Assembly (NCBI RefSeq): GCF_900113285.1
Contig: NZ_FOOT01000003.1
Coordinates: 310,001 to 374,000 of the forward strand
Source: Pontibacter chinhatensis
GTDB lineage: Bacteria; Bacteroidota; Bacteroidia; Cytophagales; Hymenobacteraceae
Direction of reading: 5' to 3'
Length of the DNA: 64,000 nucleotides
Position numbers and translations under genes: made by a program. Below are positions 8,901-17,089 of the stretch, piece by piece (the stretch's first letter is position 1; the number at the start of each line of letters is the position of its first letter). The notes under the pieces were generated by a model that saw only the letters and a list, made by a program, of their open reading frames with translations, was not told the DNA's origin and searched no databases.

Positions 8901-10280
8901 GTGGCTAAGATAAAGACATCCTACTTCTGCCAGAATTGCGGGGCTCAGTCGGCCAAGTGGATTGGCAAGTGCCCCGCCTGCGGCGAGTGGAACACCTACG
9001 TGGAGGAGGTGGTGCAGCGCGAGGAGGTGACCCCCACCAGCGTCTGGAAGGTAGGTAGCAGTTCGGCCCAGGTGGCCAACAAGCCCAAGCCCATCGCCGA
9101 CATCAGCTACCAGGAGCAGCAGCGCATCATCACCCAGGACCAGGAGCTGAACCGGGTGCTGGGCGGCGGCATTGTGCCCGGCTCTATGGTATTGATAGGC
9201 GGCGAGCCCGGCATCGGGAAAAGTACGCTGATGCTGCAGATTGCCCTGAGCCTGAGCGGGCTGCGGGTACTGTACGTGAGTGGCGAGGAAAGCGAGCAGC
9301 AGATAAAGATGCGCGCCGAGCGCCTCATGGCCCAGACTGCCGATGCCTTTATACTTACCGAGACCGGCACGCAGAACATCTTTAAGCAAATAGAGCTGGT
9401 GCGGCCGCAGGTGCTCATCATCGACTCCATCCAGACCCTGCATTCATCGTTTATAGAGGCTGGGGCGGGCAGCGTGAGCCAGGTGCGCGAGTGTACTGCC
9501 GAGTTGCTCAAGTTCGCTAAAGAGAGCGGCACGCCCGTTTTTCTGATAGGCCACATCACCAAAGAGGGCAACCTGGCAGGGCCCAAGATACTCGAGCACA
9601 TGGTAGACACCGTGCTGCAGTTTGAGGGCGACCGCCACATGACCTACCGTATCTTGCGCACGACTAAAAATCGCTTTGGCTCCACCTCCGAGCTAGGCAT
9701 TTACGAGATGATGGGCTCCGGCCTGCGCGAGGTAAGCAACCCGTCGGAAATCCTGATTTCGCAGCGAGAGGATGCGTTTAGCGGAATAAGTATAGGCGCT
9801 ACCTTGGAGGGTAACCGCCCTTTGCTGATAGAGGTGCAGAGCCTGGTGAGTCCGGCTACGTACGGCACGCCCCAGCGTACCAGCACCGGCTTCGATGGCA
9901 AGCGTCTGAACATGCTGCTGGCTGTGCTCGAAAAGCGCGGCGGCTACCGCCTCGGCACCCAGGACGTGTTCCTCAACATTGCCGGTGGCCTGAAGGTAGA
10001 AGACCCGGCCCTGGACCTGGCCGTGTGCGCCTCCATCCTCTCCTCCTTCGAGGACATGCCGATTCCGAGCACCACTTGTTTTGCGGCTGAGGTAGGCTTG
10101 GGCGGTGAGGTGCGTGCCGTGAACCGTGTAGAGAACCGTATCACCGAGGCCGAGAAACTTGGCTTTACCGATATTTACATCTCCAAGTACAACAAAAAAG
10201 GCGTAGACCTGAGTAAGTTCTCCATCAATATACACGCTTATGGCCGCCTGGAGGAAGTGTTCGCTAGCCTGTTTGGGTAA
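8901..10280 (+). CDS. radA: DNA repair protein RadA (Sms)
   Basis: A RecA-like hexameric helicase that drives branch migration during recombination. The 459-residue product has the N-terminal zinc finger (C10, C13, C24, C27), Walker A GGEPGIGKST (100-109), the RadA-specific KNRFG motif (256-260) and the C-terminal Lon-protease-like domain. The start is a GTG at 8901, because the zinc finger begins immediately after it and no ATG fits. The 91-base leader contains a string of CATTCA/CACTCA repeats that recurs near 48.4 kb. A strong terminator follows at 10318. Confidence 0.96.
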   Translation: MAKIKTSYFCQNCGAQSAKWIGKCPACGEWNTYVEEVVQREEVTPTSVWKVGSSSAQVANKPKPIADISYQEQQRIITQDQELNRVLGGGIVPGSMVLIGGEPGIGKSTLMLQIALSLSGLRVLYVSGEESEQQIKMRAERLMAQTADAFILTETGTQNIFKQIELVRPQVLIIDSIQTLHSSFIEAGAGSVSQVRECTAELLKFAKESGTPVFLIGHITKEGNLAGPKILEHMVDTVLQFEGDRHMTYRILRTTKNRFGSTSELGIYEMMGSGLREVSNPSEILISQREDAFSGISIGATLEGNRPLLIEVQSLVSPATYGTPQRTSTGFDGKRLNMLLAVLEKRGGYRLGTQDVFLNIAGGLKVEDPALDLAVCASILSSFEDMPIPSTTCFAAEVGLGGEVRAVNRVENRITEAEKLGFTDIYISKYNKKGVDLSKFSINIHAYGRLEEVFASLFG

Positions 10281-10696
10281 GCTTAAAGTATAACATTACA
10301 AAGTATAAAGTATAGCAAAGCACAGGCAGTCAGCCTGTGCTTTTTTTGTGCTGTTTCGTGTAAGCTTTCTGTGGGTTTGTAAAGTATAAGTCAGGCAAAG
10401 TGCAAGTATAAAGTAGGGGTTTCGCGATTAGGGTTTATACTTTGTTTGATGCATAACTTGCCTATTTGGTCTGAAATGTAGTGTTAAGTATAAGTTAAAT
10501 CAGGCAGTGCAGGTGTGTTAAATATGGCTATACTTCAGAAATTACGATAAAATGATAAAAAGTGAGTCTGTCCAGGAATTTAGCTATAGGACATTATTGT
10601 TCAAAGTTGTATAATTACTCCTGCCGATGCTCTTGATGTATTAAGGGCGGAAGAATAGTACGATTCCTTTTTTAGCCAAAGAACCCCACCCGCCAG
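10281..10696. other. Intergenic region dense in AAGTATA copies
   Basis: Apart from the radA terminator I see no gene or RNA here. By eye, seven AAGTATA/TATACTT copies lie within about 220 bases after the radA stop. The last 120 bases are AT-rich and presumably carry the promoter of the next gene, but no perfect TAnnTTTG with a spaced TTG is visible. Confidence 0.6.
10318..10347 (+). terminator. Intrinsic terminator of radA
   Basis: Perfect 10-base stem AAGCACAGGC/GCCTGTGCTT with a 5-base loop, followed by a T-run. It is preceded by three AAGTATA copies within 40 bases. Confidence 0.92.
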
Positions 10697-12112
10697 ATGA
10701 GAAAAGTTTACCTGTTGCTGTCCGCCCTGCTGCTGCCCCTTTGCCAGCTCCTCGCCCAAGGCAAGGCCGTTATCGTTGGCAGCATCGCTGCCCCCCTCTC
10801 CGACCACATTGAGCTGATCACTTACCCCAACCCCCTCCTTTCGGAGGAAGTAAAGACAGAGGTGCCCCTGACCGGCAAAACTTTCCGGATTGAGGTGCCG
10901 GTGCAGCACGCTATGGTGGCCGAGCTGCAGCATGGCGAGGAAGTGGCACAAGTATACCTGGAGCCCGGCTTTGAGCTGGAACTGAAAACGAGTGGCAAGA
11001 GCTTTCTCAAGTCGCTGAAGTATAAAGGCAAAGGCGCCAACGAGAACAACTGCCTGGCAAAGTATACTTTGCGTTTTGAGGAGGAGGAAGAGTACCAGGC
11101 CTTGCCCGACAACGTGAAGCTGCCCGAAAAAGGGTTTATCGAGTTTCTGGACTACCGCCGCGCCGATCAGCTGAGTAACTTTGAAAAGTATGCCTCCAAG
11201 TATGAACTGTCGCCTTCCTTCCAGTCATTATTGCAGGCAGAGATAGATTTCAGTTACGCGCTGGATATTCTCAACTACCATCCCATGCGGCAGCAGATGC
11301 TGCAGGTACTGCTCTCCAAGCCCTCCGCAGACTTCTACAGCTACCTTTTCAACCTTGACCTCGACAACCCCGATAACCTGATAAGCCCTTCGTTTCTGAG
11401 CTTCCTGCGCAGTTATACAACCTCTTTCGCCAGGGAGAGCGGCTATACTGAGAAAAGCCCCGCCTACTTTAAGGTGCGTTACGATGTAGCCGAGCAGGAG
11501 CTGCAGGGACAGGTAAAGCTGGTGGCGCAGGCCCAGGTGCTAAAGCAATCCATACAGCAGGGCCACCTGAAGTATACCACGCAGATGCTGCAGAATTTTA
11601 AGCAGAAGAGTACAGACCAAGTCGCCAATGCCTACCTGGAAAAGCTCTACAGCGAGAACAGCACCTTGGTAGCCGGTGGCCTGGCCCCCGACCTTAAGCT
11701 GACTACGCTCTCTGGCGAGGACGTTTCGATCAGTGATTTTAGAGGAAATTTGATTTACGTGAACTTTTGGCGGAGCGATTGTGGTTTATGCCACGTGGAA
11801 CTCCCGCACCTGCAGCGGCTCACCAGCAAACTAGGCAACCACAGGGTTGTTTTCCTGAATGTGGCCGTGGGAGATAACGAGGAGCAGTGGCGGCAACTGG
11901 TGCAGAAAAAAGAGCTGCAGGGCGAGCAAACCCTGGCCAAGGCCACACCTGCAGAGGTCGCCACGCAGTTTGGGCTGAAGGAGGTGCCGGCATACTTATT
12001 GCTGGATGAAGAGGGGCGTTTCATTTCCCTGAAAGCCCGCCGCCCCAGCGACCACGAGGCAGCCAACGACATTCTGCAACACCTGCAGGTGCGGCAGGTC
12101 TCCCTGAAATAG
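10697..12112 (+). CDS. TlpA-like thiol-disulfide oxidoreductase, periplasmic
   Basis: A 471-residue exported redoxin. The N-terminal signal peptide (1-20, ending LLA) puts it in the periplasm or on a membrane surface. Residues 22-110 form a beta-rich domain and 115-325 are mostly helical, as in Bacteroidota TlpA-like proteins with a DUF4369-type front. The C-terminal thioredoxin fold (from about 330) carries the active site WRSDCGLCHVELP with C362 and C365, and the cis-proline region EVPAYLL. It probably reduces or shuffles disulfides of exported proteins or cytochromes; the substrate is unknown. A perfect terminator follows. Confidence 0.85.
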   Translation: MRKVYLLLSALLLPLCQLLAQGKAVIVGSIAAPLSDHIELITYPNPLLSEEVKTEVPLTGKTFRIEVPVQHAMVAELQHGEEVAQVYLEPGFELELKTSGKSFLKSLKYKGKGANENNCLAKYTLRFEEEEEYQALPDNVKLPEKGFIEFLDYRRADQLSNFEKYASKYELSPSFQSLLQAEIDFSYALDILNYHPMRQQMLQVLLSKPSADFYSYLFNLDLDNPDNLISPSFLSFLRSYTTSFARESGYTEKSPAYFKVRYDVAEQELQGQVKLVAQAQVLKQSIQQGHLKYTTQMLQNFKQKSTDQVANAYLEKLYSENSTLVAGGLAPDLKLTTLSGEDVSISDFRGNLIYVNFWRSDCGLCHVELPHLQRLTSKLGNHRVVFLNVAVGDNEEQWRQLVQKKELQGEQTLAKATPAEVATQFGLKEVPAYLLLDEEGRFISLKARRPSDHEAANDILQHLQVRQVSLK

Positions 12113-12139
12113 TTTATATCGTTCACAGCTTATACCCCC

Positions 12140-12175
12140 AGCCCGGCTCCCTATGACAGGAGCCGGGCTTTTTTT
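12140..12175 (+). terminator. Intrinsic terminator of the TlpA-like gene
   Basis: Perfect 11-base stem AGCCCGGCTCC/GGAGCCGGGCT with an 8-base loop and a T-run of seven, 27 bases past the stop. Confidence 0.93.
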
Positions 12176-13070
12176 GTAGGCATTCGCAAGCTTGTCATCG
12201 GAAGTATAGAAGATGCCTAGTCCAACCACCCCTAACCCCTCCTTGTCTAAGGCGGGGAATTCCTACTAACGATCACACCCCTATAGTCCCCTCAAGGGGA
12301 CAGTCTATACTTGCTTCTTTCCCTGTCATCTCGAGCTGCGCGAGAGATCTATCGGGAATTCTCTTCAGATCTCTCCCAAAGGTCGAGATGACAGTAAGGG
12401 CTGAGGCTATCGATTCTGTTCCCAGCCTTTGGGTTGAGCGCCTTGTAGATTTCTGGTGCCGCCTTAGCGGCATTGCGACCGAAGGGTAGCAAAGGAAATG
12501 TACACCGCGCGATGCCCGAAGGCGAGGCCTCCCCGCCTTGAGGGAGCCAAGTTAGAGGTGAAACGAGACATTGGTGGGAACTAGAGGATAAGCGGCAGCT
12601 AGTAAGGATAGCTTGGTTCAAATGGAAGGAAGCGGCGGCTATGAAAGTATAAACTGACAAGTATATAAGTATAAATCAGAGTTATTAAAGTATATCAGGA
12701 GCTATAAAGTATAGCCAAAGTATAAGTATGGCTCTGCGAGCCAGTTGAGTTACAAACCCAACATCATAAGTAGGCACGGGTTGCAAACCCGCGGCAGCGA
12801 CGGAATAGGAGTATAGCCAAAGTATAAAATCCTGTTCATCCCTTCATCCTGAAAATCCTGATTCAGACAAGTATAAAAGTATAGCCAAAGTATAAAGTAT
12901 AGCCGCTGCCGCCAGCAAGTATAAACAGCAGGAAACAGGCTGCCCTGCCCACTCAAAATAACCGTTAAATGTATTGCTGCGTACTTTAATCCTACACCCC
13001 TTTAAGTAGTAGAGGTGCTATGAAAGCATACTTGAATTTTTAAATACCATACTTTTAATCCCCAAACAAT
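12176..13070. other. Long intergenic region with mosaic repeat and densest motif cluster
   Basis: Nearly 900 bases without a supportable gene. It contains mosaic repeat copy B (12220-12799). From 12641 to 12930 there are twelve AAGTATA copies by eye, all in the same orientation, some overlapping or abutting. The final 110 bases, AT-rich and running into the ATG at 13071, must hold the promoter of the baeRF-type gene; no perfect TAnnTTTG is seen. Confidence 0.75.
12220..12799. repeat. Mosaic intergenic repeat, copy B
   Basis: Same modules in the same order as copy A. They are the C-rich block (12220-12259), the REP-like palindrome (12323-12394), the near-identical block (about 12420-12505), an equal-length diverged linker, and the hairpins with TTACAAAC/TTGCAAAC centres (12741-12799). 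Conservation is patchy: the blocks are almost identical and the linkers diverged. That suggests selection on particular modules or recurrent conversion rather than one recent duplication. Confidence 0.85.
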
Positions 13071-14261
13071 ATGGCATTAATCAATAAGAATGACATTGAG
13101 AAACTGCTGAATGTGCAGAGCAACACACAAAACGCATTGTTTATTTCTCTCTACATACCTACGCACCGTGCGGGCCACGAGACGCTGAATGGCCAGGATC
13201 AGACACTGTTCAAAAACAAACTGAAAGAAGCACGCAGCCTGCTGGCAAGACACGATGTGCCGGAGGCAGAGATTACAGAGTACCTAAGACCAGCCGAAGA
13301 ACTCCTGAACGACGGCGGCTTCTGGCGCCACCAGGCCGAGGGACTTGCCCTGTTCATCACCAAAGGGTTCTCTGCCCATTACACGCTGCCCATCACGATG
13401 CCCGAGGTAGTGTACGTGCTCGATCAGTTCTACCTCACCCCTGTGCTGCCTATCCTGAGCCAGAACGGACGCTTCTTTATCCTGAGCCTGTACCGTGAGA
13501 AAGTGGCCTTCTATGAGGCGACCATAGACAAGATCAGGCCGATTGACATCAGCTCCTTTGTGCCGGAAACCATGACCCAGGCGCTCAAGTTTGATATCAA
13601 GGGCAACGACCAGGACTTCACGCACTCCACCACTACTGTAAACGGTTCTAACATTGTGCACGGCCCCGGCAGCACCAAAGGCGATGAGGAGCATGAGCGG
13701 GTGCGCGAGTTTGTGCTCGAGATAGACAACAGCATGCAGCAGATACTACACAACGCGCACGAGCCATTAGTGCTGGCCGGTGTAGACCATTACTGCAGCC
13801 TCTACAAGCAGCACAGCAAGTATAAAAATATCGTGCCGCAGAACATCAACATCAACGAGAACGCGGATGTGGTAAACATGAGCGCCCTGCATGAGAAGGC
13901 GCTGACTGTTGTGAAGCCGCTGATGCAGCAGGCGCATGCCGATTCGCTGACGCGCTACCAGAACGTGGCCGGCACAGGCGTGACCTCCGAGGATGTTGCC
14001 ACCGTGGCGGCAGAGGCCGTGCATGGACGCGTAGATACCCTGTTCATTACGCCAAGCCAGCCGGTTTGGGGCAAGTACGACGCCAAGAGCGCTACAGCCG
14101 AGATACACAACGAGTACAAACGCGGCGACGACGACCTGATTAACCTAGCAGCCATCAAAACGCTGTCGCAGGGAGGCAAAGTGTTTGTGAGCAGCTACAA
14201 CGGCCTGAGCGAGGTGAGCCCGGATGGCCAGGGCACTGTCAAGGCGCTGTTCAGGTACTAG
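13071..14261 (+). CDS. baeRF-type (bacterial archaeo-eukaryotic release factor-like) protein
   Basis: A 396-residue cytosolic protein resembling the bacterial branch of the archaeal/eukaryotic release factor (eRF1/Pelota) superfamily. The layout fits. There is an N-terminal domain (LFISLYIPTHRAG), then a middle RNase H-like segment (GRFFILSLYREKVAFYEAT). The C-terminal L7Ae-like domain reads PLVLAGVDHYCSLYKQHSKYKN ... GRVDTLFITPSQPVWGKYD ... INLAAIKTLSQGGKVFV. Family members are proposed to act in ribosome rescue or hibernation. I see no GGQ motif, so classical peptide release is unlikely. Single gene with its own terminator. The assignment is by pattern memory only. Confidence 0.72.
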   Translation: MALINKNDIEKLLNVQSNTQNALFISLYIPTHRAGHETLNGQDQTLFKNKLKEARSLLARHDVPEAEITEYLRPAEELLNDGGFWRHQAEGLALFITKGFSAHYTLPITMPEVVYVLDQFYLTPVLPILSQNGRFFILSLYREKVAFYEATIDKIRPIDISSFVPETMTQALKFDIKGNDQDFTHSTTTVNGSNIVHGPGSTKGDEEHERVREFVLEIDNSMQQILHNAHEPLVLAGVDHYCSLYKQHSKYKNIVPQNININENADVVNMSALHEKALTVVKPLMQQAHADSLTRYQNVAGTGVTSEDVATVAAEAVHGRVDTLFITPSQPVWGKYDAKSATAEIHNEYKRGDDDLINLAAIKTLSQGGKVFVSSYNGLSEVSPDGQGTVKALFRY

Positions 14262-14301
14262 CCTGACTTGTTTGGCCGTTAGTGGCAGAAAGTATAATTT
14301 A

Positions 14302-14332
14302 GGGGGTGGCCAGCGTGGCTGCCCCCTTTTTT
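14302..14332 (+). terminator. Intrinsic terminator of the baeRF-type gene
   Basis: Ten-base stem GGGGGTGGCC/GGCTGCCCCC (two G-T wobbles) with a 5-base loop, followed by six T. Confidence 0.88.
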
Positions 14333-14381
14333 CTGGCAGTTGGCTGTGTGTGGCTGCTGTCGTAGCTCCCTTAAACCTGGT

Positions 14382-15404
14382 ATGGCACTTCAAATAGCCG
14401 ATGGGCTCAACTTTATATCCAAACTGACGCCGTTGCGTGCCCTGAACGCACTGCAGGTGGTAAGCAGTTACCTCTACTCCAAGTTTACCGGCCGGGCTAC
14501 GCACTGGGGGTATCCGCTCAGTGTCTCACTAGAGCCCACCACCTCCTGCAACCTGCGCTGCCCCGAGTGCCCCAGCGGCCTGCGATCCTTTACCCGCCCC
14601 ACGGGCATGCTGCAAGGCGAGCTCTTTAAAGACACCATTGACCAGCTGCACCGCCGGCTGCTGTACCTGATCTTTTACTTTCAGGGGGAGCCTTATCTGC
14701 ACAAGAGCTTCCTGGAGCTGGTAAAGTACGCTTCTGATCGAGGTATTTATACTGCCACCTCCACCAACGCCCACTTCCTGGACAACGCCACCGCCCGCAA
14801 AACCGTGGAGTCGGGGCTGGACAGGCTGATTGTGTCCATAGACGGGACGACGCAGGAAACGTATGCGGCTTACCGCGTGGGAGGCAAGCTGGAGAAGGTA
14901 TTGGAGGGCACGCGCAACGTGGTGAAGTGGAAGAAGGAGCTCAAGTCGCGCACGCCGCACATCATGTTCCAGTTTCTGGTGGTGCGGCCTAACGAGCACC
15001 AGCTCGAGGACGTACAAAAGCTGGCCAAAGAGCTGGGCGTGGATGAGGTGGTGTTTAAAACGGCCCAGATCTACGACTACGAGCGCGGTTCGCCTCTGAT
15101 TCCGACCATAGACTATTACTCCAGGTACCAATACAACGGAAACGGCAGCTACAGCCTTAAAAACAAGCTGCTCAACCACTGCTGGCGGATGTGGCACTCC
15201 TGCGTGATTACCTGGGATGGGCTGGTGGTGCCCTGCTGCTTTGACAAGGATGCCGAATACCGCCAGGGCGATTTGCAGCAGCAGTCTTTTGTTCAGGTCT
15301 GGCGCGGCGAAAAGTATAACACGTTCAGGCAGCAGGTGCTGCGCTCCCGCAGTGAGGTGGAGATGTGCCGCAACTGCACCGAGGGCACCAAGGTATGGGC
15401 CTAA
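14382..15404 (+). CDS. Radical SAM/SPASM domain protein
   Basis: A 340-residue radical SAM enzyme when started at the ATG at 14382. An in-frame TTG at 14340 would add 14 residues of unlikely sequence that starts within a few bases of the preceding terminator. The iron-sulfur cluster motif CNLRCPEC (C56, C60, C63) is followed by a TIM-barrel core. A C-terminal SPASM segment has extra cysteines (WHSCVITWDGLVVPCCFDKDAEY and MCRNCTEGT) for auxiliary clusters. SPASM enzymes modify peptides, proteins or small molecules. No precursor peptide is visible nearby, so the substrate is unknown. MscS follows 33 bases later and may be co-transcribed. Confidence 0.88.
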   Translation: MALQIADGLNFISKLTPLRALNALQVVSSYLYSKFTGRATHWGYPLSVSLEPTTSCNLRCPECPSGLRSFTRPTGMLQGELFKDTIDQLHRRLLYLIFYFQGEPYLHKSFLELVKYASDRGIYTATSTNAHFLDNATARKTVESGLDRLIVSIDGTTQETYAAYRVGGKLEKVLEGTRNVVKWKKELKSRTPHIMFQFLVVRPNEHQLEDVQKLAKELGVDEVVFKTAQIYDYERGSPLIPTIDYYSRYQYNGNGSYSLKNKLLNHCWRMWHSCVITWDGLVVPCCFDKDAEYRQGDLQQQSFVQVWRGEKYNTFRQQVLRSRSEVEMCRNCTEGTKVWA

Positions 15405-15437
15405 GGAATTGACAAAGTATCATACACCCTGTACTTT

Positions 15438-16364
15438 ATGGAAGACATCAACAACGCCCTCGACCTGCTGCTGAATAAGCTGGAGTCGTGGGGGAACCAC
15501 ATTGTGCTCTTGCTGCCCAACCTGTTTGTGGCGCTCATCCTGCTGATCCTGACCTTCTATACGGCCCGGATAATACGCAGAGGCCTCGACAACGTGATCA
15601 GTCGCTTCTCAAACAGCGTGGCGCTCAACAATCTGATTTCCACGCTGCTGTACATCACGCTGCTGCTCATAGGTCTCTTTTTTGTGCTGAGCGTGCTGCG
15701 CCTCGACAAGGTGGTGATCTCGCTGCTGGCTGGTGTGGGTATTCTGGGGCTGGCCCTAGGTTTTGCCTTTCAGGATATTGCGGCCAACTTTATTGCAGGG
15801 GTGATTATTGCTGTGCAGCGACCCATCGGCGTGGGCGACATGATCGAGACAAACGACTATTTCGGCGTGATTGAGCGCATCTCGCTACGCACAGTGGATA
15901 TCCGCAAACCGACGGGAGAGCTGGTCCGGTTGCCCAACAAGATGGTGTATGAGAACCCGGTCACCAACCTCTCTTACCACGGCACCCGGCGCGTGGACCT
16001 GGAAGTGCGCGTGGCTTTCTCGGAAGACCTGGAGCGGATACAGAAGCTGGTGATAGAGGCCTTGGAAGATGTGAAGAACCGGGTAAAAGCCCGTCAGATT
16101 GAAGTGATGTTCGATGCCTTTGAGGAGAGCTCTATCCGGTTTAAGGCCAGGTTCTGGATCACCTACAACCGGCAGGTCGACTACGTGGGGGCCAAGAGCG
16201 ACGCGATCATCCGCATCAAAAAAGCCTTCGACGCCAACAACATCATCATCCCCTACCCTATACACAGCCTCAACTTCAGCGAGAAAGGCAACCGGCGGCT
16301 GGGCGATGAGCTGCAAAGTATGCGTGGCGAGAGCACCGGAACAAGCTGGCGCGACAACAGCTGA
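15438..16364 (+). CDS. MscS-family mechanosensitive ion channel
   Basis: A small-conductance mechanosensitive channel that releases solutes on hypo-osmotic shock. The 308-residue product has three N-terminal membrane helices (about 22-45, 65-90 and 95-125). The last is the Gly/Ala-rich pore helix (GVGILGLALGFAFQDIAANFIAG), then the conserved beta-domain RPIGVGDMIE and the cytoplasmic vestibule. The length matches E. coli MscS. ATG start. A perfect bidirectional terminator lies 17 bases past the stop. Confidence 0.93.
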   Translation: MEDINNALDLLLNKLESWGNHIVLLLPNLFVALILLILTFYTARIIRRGLDNVISRFSNSVALNNLISTLLYITLLLIGLFFVLSVLRLDKVVISLLAGVGILGLALGFAFQDIAANFIAGVIIAVQRPIGVGDMIETNDYFGVIERISLRTVDIRKPTGELVRLPNKMVYENPVTNLSYHGTRRVDLEVRVAFSEDLERIQKLVIEALEDVKNRVKARQIEVMFDAFEESSIRFKARFWITYNRQVDYVGAKSDAIIRIKKAFDANNIIIPYPIHSLNFSEKGNRRLGDELQSMRGESTGTSWRDNS

Positions 16365-16380
16365 TTTTATACTTTTCAAA

Positions 16381-16413
16381 CAGAAAGGGCCGATGCAGTA
16401 TCGGCCCTTTCTG
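16381..16413. terminator. Bidirectional terminator between mscS and the minus-strand small gene
   Basis: Perfect 14-base stem CAGAAAGGGCCGAT/ATCGGCCCTTTCTG with a 5-base loop. It lies between two convergent genes. A TTATACTT copy abuts its left side. Confidence 0.9.
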
Positions 16414-16415
16414 TT

Positions 16416-16757
16416 TTACTTGTCTTTTTTGTCCAGGTTCTTGCCCAGGTCCTCCACCTGCTTCAGGAAGGTGTCCACGTTTTCATCGGCGTAAGGGCCG
16501 TAAGAGTTGGAGATGGTGCCCTTCAGGCCGCTTTTTGTCTCCAGCGCGTAGAGTATAGACATGTCATCCGGGTCGCTCTCGCCCTCAAAGCGGTAGTGGT
16601 CCACGATGCGAACCTGGTCCGGGGTGAAATAAGTTTCTCTTTCCTCCATGGTGCAGAGTCTTCCGTCCTGCCCCACTTTAAAGTCGTACTTGTAGCCGTC
16701 CTTGCGCAGGCGGTTGAGCACGTTCACTAAAGATCTTTCTTCAACTTTGTCTTGCAT
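16416..16757 (-). CDS. Conserved small cytosolic protein of Bacteroidota
   Basis: A 113-residue protein. Its pattern (LVNVLNRLRKDGYKYDFKV, FTPDQVRIVDHYRFEGESDPDDMSILYALET, GLKGTISNSYGPYAD) matches a small Bacteroidota family that some databases label phosphoribosylpyrophosphate synthetase. That label is almost certainly wrong, since it lacks the PRPP signature and is far too short. No signal peptide or membrane helix. The function is unknown. It could be the last gene of the minus-strand operon to its right, though a 124-base gap with an AAGTATA copy separates it from the next gene. Confidence 0.75.
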   Translation of the reverse strand: MQDKVEERSLVNVLNRLRKDGYKYDFKVGQDGRLCTMEERETYFTPDQVRIVDHYRFEGESDPDDMSILYALETKSGLKGTISNSYGPYADENVDTFLKQVEDLGKNLDKKDK

Positions 16758-16881
16758 AGTATGTCGTGTTAAGTGGTTCTATCTTTAAGTATAGACCTAT
16801 ACGCAAAATCAAAGTAGAGGGACGTTCCAAGTGCCCAGAATACCCTTGGAACCCGGTTTCGGGGCTGTTCGGAAGGATAAA

Positions 16882-17058
16882 CTACGCTTTCGCCTGCTGC
16901 TTCTCCAGGTCCTTCTGTATCTTCTTAAAGTCGATGGTGGAGCAGGCGCCGCAGCTTTTGGCGCAGCCGTCCTTGGCCGAGAAGGTTTGGTAGACCATGC
17001 GCACCATGTAGGCGATGGCTACCAGAAAAATAAGCAGAATGAGGGCTTGCTGTATCAT
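16882..17058 (-). CDS. Small Cys-rich membrane protein, FeoB-associated type
   Basis: A 58-residue protein read directly from the minus strand: a hydrophobic N-terminal helix (residues 4-24), then a cysteine cluster DGCAKSCGACST (C32, C36, C39) and a charged helical tail. This is the layout of the FeoB-associated Cys-rich membrane family, thought to assist ferrous iron uptake. No feoB or feoA lies in this window, so the link to iron is by family only. It begins 31 bases after the suhB stop, consistent with being the fourth gene of the rsmI-lnb-suhB operon. Confidence 0.75.
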   Translation of the reverse strand: MIQQALILLIFLVAIAYMVRMVYQTFSAKDGCAKSCGACSTIDFKKIQKDLEKQQAKA

Positions 17059-17089
17059 ACTTTAGAAACCTTGTGGAAGTATAAAAAGT

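Noticed and set aside
12349..12660. Minus-strand frame in mosaic copy B
   Set aside because: Same reason as for copy A; kept only as a testable oddity.
14340..14381. TTG start for the radical SAM gene
   Set aside because: It lies eight bases after the preceding terminator and adds unlikely sequence; the ATG at 14382 fits better.
15410..15440. TTG-N20-TACTTTAT before mscS
   Set aside because: The element overlaps the start codon and lacks the TTTG, so it is not a credible promoter.
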